Part shown: one piece after another, positions 26,865-29,729 of the stretch
Numbering within the stretch: position 1 is the stretch's first letter
How the letters are laid out: every line of letters begins with the position of its first letter
Source: a virus
Length of the DNA: 29,729 bases
IMG/VR virus record: IMGVR_UViG_3300045135_001070
Location: 1 to 29,729 of that record
Strand: one strand, 5' to 3'
Program-made: the position numbers and the translations under genes
Notes under the pieces: generated by a model
The model's database searches: none
Told to the model about the DNA's origin: nothing
Seen by the model: the letters and a program-made list of their open reading frames with translations, nothing else

Positions 26865-27164
26865 ATGAGCGACAAGATGATCTACAACGACGCTACCGGC
26901 AACTGGGTTCCTTATCAGGGCGGTGGCGAGTACGGGATGGACTGCCAGTTGGACGAGGACACTCGTGAGCAGGCAGAGTGGGACGCAATGATGGAGGACG
27001 ACGTTGCCGACACCACGCTTCCCCTCAAGACGCGGCTCAAGTACTTGATGGTTCTGGCCAAGGACCGTCAGCGCCGCGAGATCAACAAGGCAAAGCAGGC
27101 AGCGGTTGACGCTGAGCGTGCCGCGATCATGGCCAAGCCAATCACTTGGACTGAGAGCATCTAA
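26865..27164 (+). CDS. 99-aa protein with TGN...GGEY motif
   Basis: ATG 26865 after AAAGGCAGCGGCG; longer open frames upstream overlap the previous gene. The start MSDKMIYNDATGNWVPYQGG followed by GEYGMDCQLDEDTREQAEWD resembles the 75-aa leftward protein at 21154-21381. The C-terminal half is a basic helix pair (TRLKYLMVLAKDRQRREINK, AKQAAVDAERAAIMAK). Function unknown. The shared motif, with a central cysteine and acidic residues, hints at a small binding fold. Confidence 0.6.
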   Translation: MSDKMIYNDATGNWVPYQGGGEYGMDCQLDEDTREQAEWDAMMEDDVADTTLPLKTRLKYLMVLAKDRQRREINKAKQAAVDAERAAIMAKPITWTESI

Positions 27165-27204
27165 CCGCTACACTCACCACACACCACAGAGAGAGAGGCC
27201 AAAG

Positions 27205-27474
27205 ATGGTTCGCAGGTTTTATTACCGGGGCGTTTGCGGTGGCAACAAGGTGACTGGCGCACGCATCAAGGGCGATTGGATCATCAATCACGTCGCTCAG
27301 ACCATGCGTACGGCAACCGGGTTCTGGGACAAGCCGGGTCAGTACGTTGGCATTGTTCGCAAGCGTCGCGGCAAGTGGTACGCAGAACACGACCGGGCGG
27401 GCGGGTACGAGAGGGAGTGCAAAACTCTGACCGCTGCCGTTGAGTATCTGATGTGGAGGGACGCCATCGTATGA
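27205..27474 (+). CDS. 89-aa basic protein of unknown function
   Basis: ATG 27205 follows AGAGAGAGG. The product begins MVRRFYYRGVCGGNKVTGAR and contains IKGDWIINHVAQTMRTATGF, YVGIVRKRRGKWYAEHDRAG and ECKTLTAAVEYLMWRDAIV. The strands followed by a C-terminal helix (TLTAAVEYLM) and strong positive charge suggest a small alpha/beta nucleic-acid-binding fold resembling AP2-like or dsRBD-like mini-domains. No firm family. Confidence 0.6.
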   Translation: MVRRFYYRGVCGGNKVTGARIKGDWIINHVAQTMRTATGFWDKPGQYVGIVRKRRGKWYAEHDRAGGYERECKTLTAAVEYLMWRDAIV

Positions 27475-27995
27475 CGAACGACAAGATCGTGAACGGGGTC
27501 AGGGCCGTCAAGTGGTCACTGACCCCGACGGGGTTGCCAATCGTTAGCGTGATCTCAATGAACGGGCTGTCGCCAAATCAGGCTCAGCAACTTGCGCTTG
27601 CGCTGGTGGAAGCGGCAGAGGACGCGCACGCTGCATCTATCGTGCAACTGGAACAGGACACAGGCGGGCAGATGAGCATGGACGCGCCGCTTGACTTTCC
27701 TGTTGCCGTCGGGGCAACGCTGCCTTCGACATCGCATGAGGCCGCTGACAGCATGGAGCCTGTCATTGCTCAGGTTCGTCAGCGGATCGTTGAGTTCCTT
27801 GGCTCGTCAGTAAACGGGGCCACGGATGATGAGATAGAGGAACGGTTGGGCATGAAGCATCAAACCGCGTCAGCAGCACGGCGCGGTCTGGTTGTCGCGG
27901 GACTGGTGGAGGACTCAGGCCAGACCCGTAAGACCCGCAGCGGTCGCAATGCGATTGTTTGGGTTCTCGTGCAAGCAAACAAGGACACTGTATGA
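27471..27995 (+). CDS. 174-aa protein with C-terminal winged helix
   Basis: ATG overlaps the preceding stop (ATGA). The N-terminal half contains VRAVKWSLTPTGLPIVSVIS and a helix NQAQQLALALVEAAEDAHAA. The C-terminal 70 residues form a winged helix known from phage proteins: RQRIVEFLGSSVNGATDDEI, EERLGMKHQTASAARRGLVV, AGLVEDSGQTRKTRSGRNAI. The E-I-x-x-x-L-G-M-x-x-Q-T recognition pattern and the R-K-T-R-S-G-R wing support DNA binding. It is probably a regulator or replication accessory. It is followed directly by a secreted protein. Confidence 0.7.
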   Translation: MTNDKIVNGVRAVKWSLTPTGLPIVSVISMNGLSPNQAQQLALALVEAAEDAHAASIVQLEQDTGGQMSMDAPLDFPVAVGATLPSTSHEAADSMEPVIAQVRQRIVEFLGSSVNGATDDEIEERLGMKHQTASAARRGLVVAGLVEDSGQTRKTRSGRNAIVWVLVQANKDTV

Positions 27996-28459
27996 AGATC
28001 GCCGTTGGGATTCTTACCGCTGCCGCAACGCTGGCCTTTGCGTCTGGCGCACAGGCAAAGCCGTGCAGCAGTCACCCTGTCAAGGCTGAGAAGGGCAAGG
28101 TCAGCAAGGCCGCGTGCCTCAAGCAGTACAAGCGCAACAAGATGGACTGGCCACCCAATCCAAAGGAATGGGAAATCAAGCGGCGGGTTGGTGCCTACCA
28201 CTGGAACAAGGCAGCGCGAGTTGCCAACTGTGAGACAGGCGGGACGCGGGGCGCAACGCGCAACAGGGGAAATCTCAACTGGCACTTGACTGGGACGTAC
28301 CAAGGCCCGCTGGGGATGTACCGCAAAACGGCTGCGTACGGGAAAGCGCGAACGAAGTATTGGGGGCCGCGTCTGACGTGGCAGCAGTGGGTAGCAGTAG
28401 CAGTGGCCTCGCATCCGATTACGCAAGGTTGGTCAGGATGGGGATGTCGTGGGGCGTAG
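27992..28459 (+). CDS. secreted Rpf-like transglycosylase
   Basis: A 155-aa protein; ATGA overlap. Residues 1-22 are a Sec signal peptide (MKIAVGILTAAATLAFASGA, cleavage after AQA at 22). After a basic linker, residues 70-155 fit the Rpf/transglycosylase pattern: W71 then N-C80-E81-T-G-G, N-W-H-L-x-G-x-Y-x-G-P-L-G-M-Y, WQQWVAVAVAS and a final QGWSGWGC152. E81 corresponds to the catalytic glutamate of Rpf proteins, and C80 and C152 match their conserved disulfide. It would cleave peptidoglycan outside the membrane. It is encoded far from the lysis cassette, amid regulatory genes, which is unusual. Confidence 0.75.
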   Translation: MKIAVGILTAAATLAFASGAQAKPCSSHPVKAEKGKVSKAACLKQYKRNKMDWPPNPKEWEIKRRVGAYHWNKAARVANCETGGTRGATRNRGNLNWHLTGTYQGPLGMYRKTAAYGKARTKYWGPRLTWQQWVAVAVASHPITQGWSGWGCRGA

Positions 28460-28518
28460 ATCAGTTCCTAATGGTGATCATGGCGATAGCAGTTCTGCTG
28501 TTTCTGTGGTCGCCGTAA
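28444..28518 (+). CDS. possible 24-aa single-TM peptide
   Basis: ATG 28444 follows AGGATGGGG. The short frame reads MSWGVDQFLMVIMAIAVLLF then LWSP, a single hydrophobic segment long enough to span a membrane. It overlaps the ends of both neighbours in another frame, so it competes with the longer N-terminus of the next gene for the same SD. Plausible but unproven. Confidence 0.35.
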   Translation: MSWGVDQFLMVIMAIAVLLFLWSP

Positions 28519-28916
28519 AGCGACCCGTTGCGGGTGTCCGGTTTGGGGATGACGACCTCATTCCCCCGGACACCTTGCGGCGCTGCAAGATCTGTCAGCA
28601 GCCCATTGAGCATCTGGACATTCGGCGCGTCTGCTGTGGGCACCCCAAATGCCAGCGTGCGAACAGGAACAACAAGCGGCTGAGAAAGAAGCCGGGGCAG
28701 CCACCGGCACCTCGCTCATGGAAAGAGCATTACGAGCGCAGGCACCAATCGGAGCAGGATGCTGTTGAGCGCAAGGTGCTTCTGGGCTATCGCTATGCCA
28801 CGGCGCGTGGGGCAGACAAGACGACTGCGTTGACGTGGATCTCTCGCAATGTTGAGATCCCTGTCAATCAGGTGATGGAGATTCTGGGGAGGAAGTTGAA
28901 TGACGAAGATTCTTGA
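28449..28916 (+). CDS. zinc-finger protein with C-terminal helical domain
   Basis: Up to 155 aa from GTG 28449; the first 19 residues look unstructured, and GTG 28506 is an alternative coupled to the small TM frame. The zinc site is C46-x2-C49, C62-C63 and C68 (CKICQQPIEHLDIRRVCCGH then PKC). A basic linker follows (RANRNNKRLRKKPGQPPAPR), then helices (WKEHYERRHQSEQDAVERKV, TALTWISRNVEIPVNQVMEI) that resemble an HTH. It is likely a DNA-binding protein. It overlaps the ParB-like gene by 17 nt. Confidence 0.62.
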   Translation: MGRRSVPNGDHGDSSSAVSVVAVKRPVAGVRFGDDDLIPPDTLRRCKICQQPIEHLDIRRVCCGHPKCQRANRNNKRLRKKPGQPPAPRSWKEHYERRHQSEQDAVERKVLLGYRYATARGADKTTALTWISRNVEIPVNQVMEILGRKLNDEDS

Positions 28917-29496
28917 CGACATCGCTCACCTCGCTGTTGAGATTGACGAGGTTCGTCCGTACCACAACAACGCGCGACAGGGCGACGTTGGGCTGATCTC
29001 TCAGTCGCTTGCCGTCAACGGGCAATACAAGCCCATCATTGTTCAGGACAGCACAGGGAAGATCATCGCGGGCAATCACACTTGGCGTGCTGCGCGTGCG
29101 CTCAAGTGGGAAAAGATTGCGGTGCAGCGTCTTGCTTGCACGGACGAGCAGGCAGAGAAGATCCTGCTTGTTGACAACCGTTCCGCTGACGTTGCTTCCT
29201 ATGACTACGACGTTCTCAAGGATCAGTTGTCGCTGCTTCCCGATCTGGTCGGGACTGGATACGAGTTGGACGATTTGGCAACGCTTGGCGATCTGGTGGA
29301 AGAGCCGCTTGACCTGAGCAGGACTGACACCGGGCACAAGGCGCAGATGCTCAGCCACACCATCTTCTTTGACGACGAGACGCAGCAGACCGCTTGGCAG
29401 CAGTTCGTGTCGTGGCTGCGAGACAATGGGACGGGATCAACCGACAGCGCCAAGATCATCAACTTTGTTGCAGAGGCCATCAGTGACCAGACGTGA
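28900..29496 (+). CDS. ParB/sulfiredoxin-fold protein
   Basis: A 198-aa protein. Residues 14-95 form a ParB N-terminal-type domain: EIDEVRPYHNNAR, then GLISQSLAVNGQYKPIIVQD, G58-N59-H60-T61-W62-R63-A64-A and DEQAEKILLVDNRSAD. The G-x-H-x-x-x-A box is the nucleotide-binding/nuclease motif of ParB-like proteins. The rest (residues 100-198) is helical and acidic. A full HTH for centromere binding is absent, so this is more like phage ParB-domain nucleases or the ParB part of methylase/adaptor systems than a partition protein. No parA is seen. Confidence 0.78.
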   Translation: MTKILDDIAHLAVEIDEVRPYHNNARQGDVGLISQSLAVNGQYKPIIVQDSTGKIIAGNHTWRAARALKWEKIAVQRLACTDEQAEKILLVDNRSADVASYDYDVLKDQLSLLPDLVGTGYELDDLATLGDLVEEPLDLSRTDTGHKAQMLSHTIFFDDETQQTAWQQFVSWLRDNGTGSTDSAKIINFVAEAISDQT

Positions 29497-29647
29497 CTTC
29501 ATCTTGATTGCGTCTGTGATTCGTGACGCTGAACTGTCGAACACTGGGCGCAGGCGTTTGGCTCTTGCCTTCGCCGCTCAGTTAGCAGCCACGCATGAAA
29601 GGTTTGACCGGGACAAGTTTCTCTCGTATGTGCTTGACAATCAGTAG
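29483..29647 (+). CDS. 54-aa conserved small phage protein
   Basis: GTG overlaps the ParB-like stop by 14 nt; the longer open frame upstream is antisense or out of frame with real genes. It reads MTRRDFILIASVIRDAELSN, TGRRRLALAFAAQLAATHER and FDRDKFLSYVLDNQ. This R-x-D-F-x-L-I-A-x-x-I-R-D...A-x-x-F-A-x-x-L-A-x-x-x-x-x-F-D-R-x-x-F pattern is very common in actinophages and their relatives and is a good marker of the phage type. Function unknown. Confidence 0.72.
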   Translation: MTRRDFILIASVIRDAELSNTGRRRLALAFAAQLAATHERFDRDKFLSYVLDNQ

Positions 29648-29663
29648 AGCGTCTGCTTAGATA
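29634..29663 (+). promoter_or_regulatory. rightward promoter at the window end
   Basis: TTGACA (29634-29639), 18-nt spacer, TAGATA (29658-29663), then CTGATTGTAAGCAA. It matches the leftward promoter at 17115-17144 in both boxes, spacing and the TTGTAAG element. It drives the gene starting at 29696. Confidence 0.68.
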
Positions 29664-29671
29664 CTGATTGT
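29637..29671. repeat. perfect 10-bp inverted repeat spanning the last promoter
   Basis: ACAATCAGTA (29637-29646) and TACTGATTGT (29662-29671), 15 nt apart. The arms overlap the 3' half of the -35 and the TTGTAAGC element, the same geometry as the repeat at 18326-18362 although the arm sequences differ. Confidence 0.6.
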
Positions 29672-29695
29672 AAGCAAACGGGAAGGGAGACAGAG

Positions 29696-29729
29696 ATGAA
29701 CGCAGTTGACCTCATTATGTGGATCAGCC
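29696..29729 (+). CDS. start of a gene cut by the window edge
   Basis: ATG 29696 lies behind GGGAAGGGAGACAG and a strong promoter. The visible residues are MNAVDLIMWIS. Too short to identify. Confidence 0.55.
   Translation, partial: MNAVDLIMWIS

Noticed and set aside
1-29729. Integrase, attachment site or insertion sequence
   Set aside because: No recombinase motif, transposase or terminal repeats were seen anywhere in the window.

Overview
The window is an internal piece of a tailed (siphovirus-type) double-stranded DNA phage genome, most likely an actinobacteriophage. The support is: a long tape-measure gene behind two tail-tube genes and a frameshifted chaperone pair; many GTG starts and ATGA/TGATG overlaps; a CHAP-type endolysin; and a secreted protein resembling the Rpf-type transglycosylases typical of Actinobacteria. 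Terminase, portal and capsid genes are not in the window and presumably lie to the left. No integrase is seen, and the DNA polymerase and helicase are also absent.

Layout. (1) 1-13409, rightward virion module: tail terminator-like protein, a 55-aa protein, two paralogous tail-tube proteins, chaperone G and a +1 frameshift G-T product, a 1279-aa tape measure, several distal-tail proteins, a hub-like minor tail protein, and a tightly coupled array of tail-fibre paralogues that share an N-terminal anchor and carry different beta-rich heads. (2) 13419-16682, rightward lysis and accessory cassette: coiled-coil/TM protein, basic protein, small DNA-binding-like protein, calcineurin-like phosphoesterase, CHAP endolysin, two-TM holin and a zinc ribbon. 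(3) 16669-21911, leftward block of small, mostly unknown genes. It includes a DUF932 protein and a winged-helix regulator, and nearly every one to three genes have their own sigma70-like promoter. One forward zinc-ribbon gene (17626-17826) sits inside this block. (4) 22042-29729, rightward early/replication block: annealing-protein candidate, RusA-like resolvase, Cas4/RecB-like nuclease, HNH protein, ParB-like protein, winged-helix regulator, Rpf-like protein and many small proteins.

The most unusual parts are a roughly 500-nt gene-free stretch (26103-26600) with its own promoter and many complementary segments, interpreted as a large structured phage RNA; a family of at least thirteen promoters, eight of which carry a TTGTAAGC-like element just past the -10 box, some built around long inverted repeats; a palindromic pair of -35 boxes (TGTCAACTTGACA) at the leftward/rightward divide; and the tail-fibre paralogue array.

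All assignments come from reading the sequence. No database search, folding program or gene caller was run. Starts were chosen from Shine-Dalgarno (SD) matches, overlaps and paralogue alignment.
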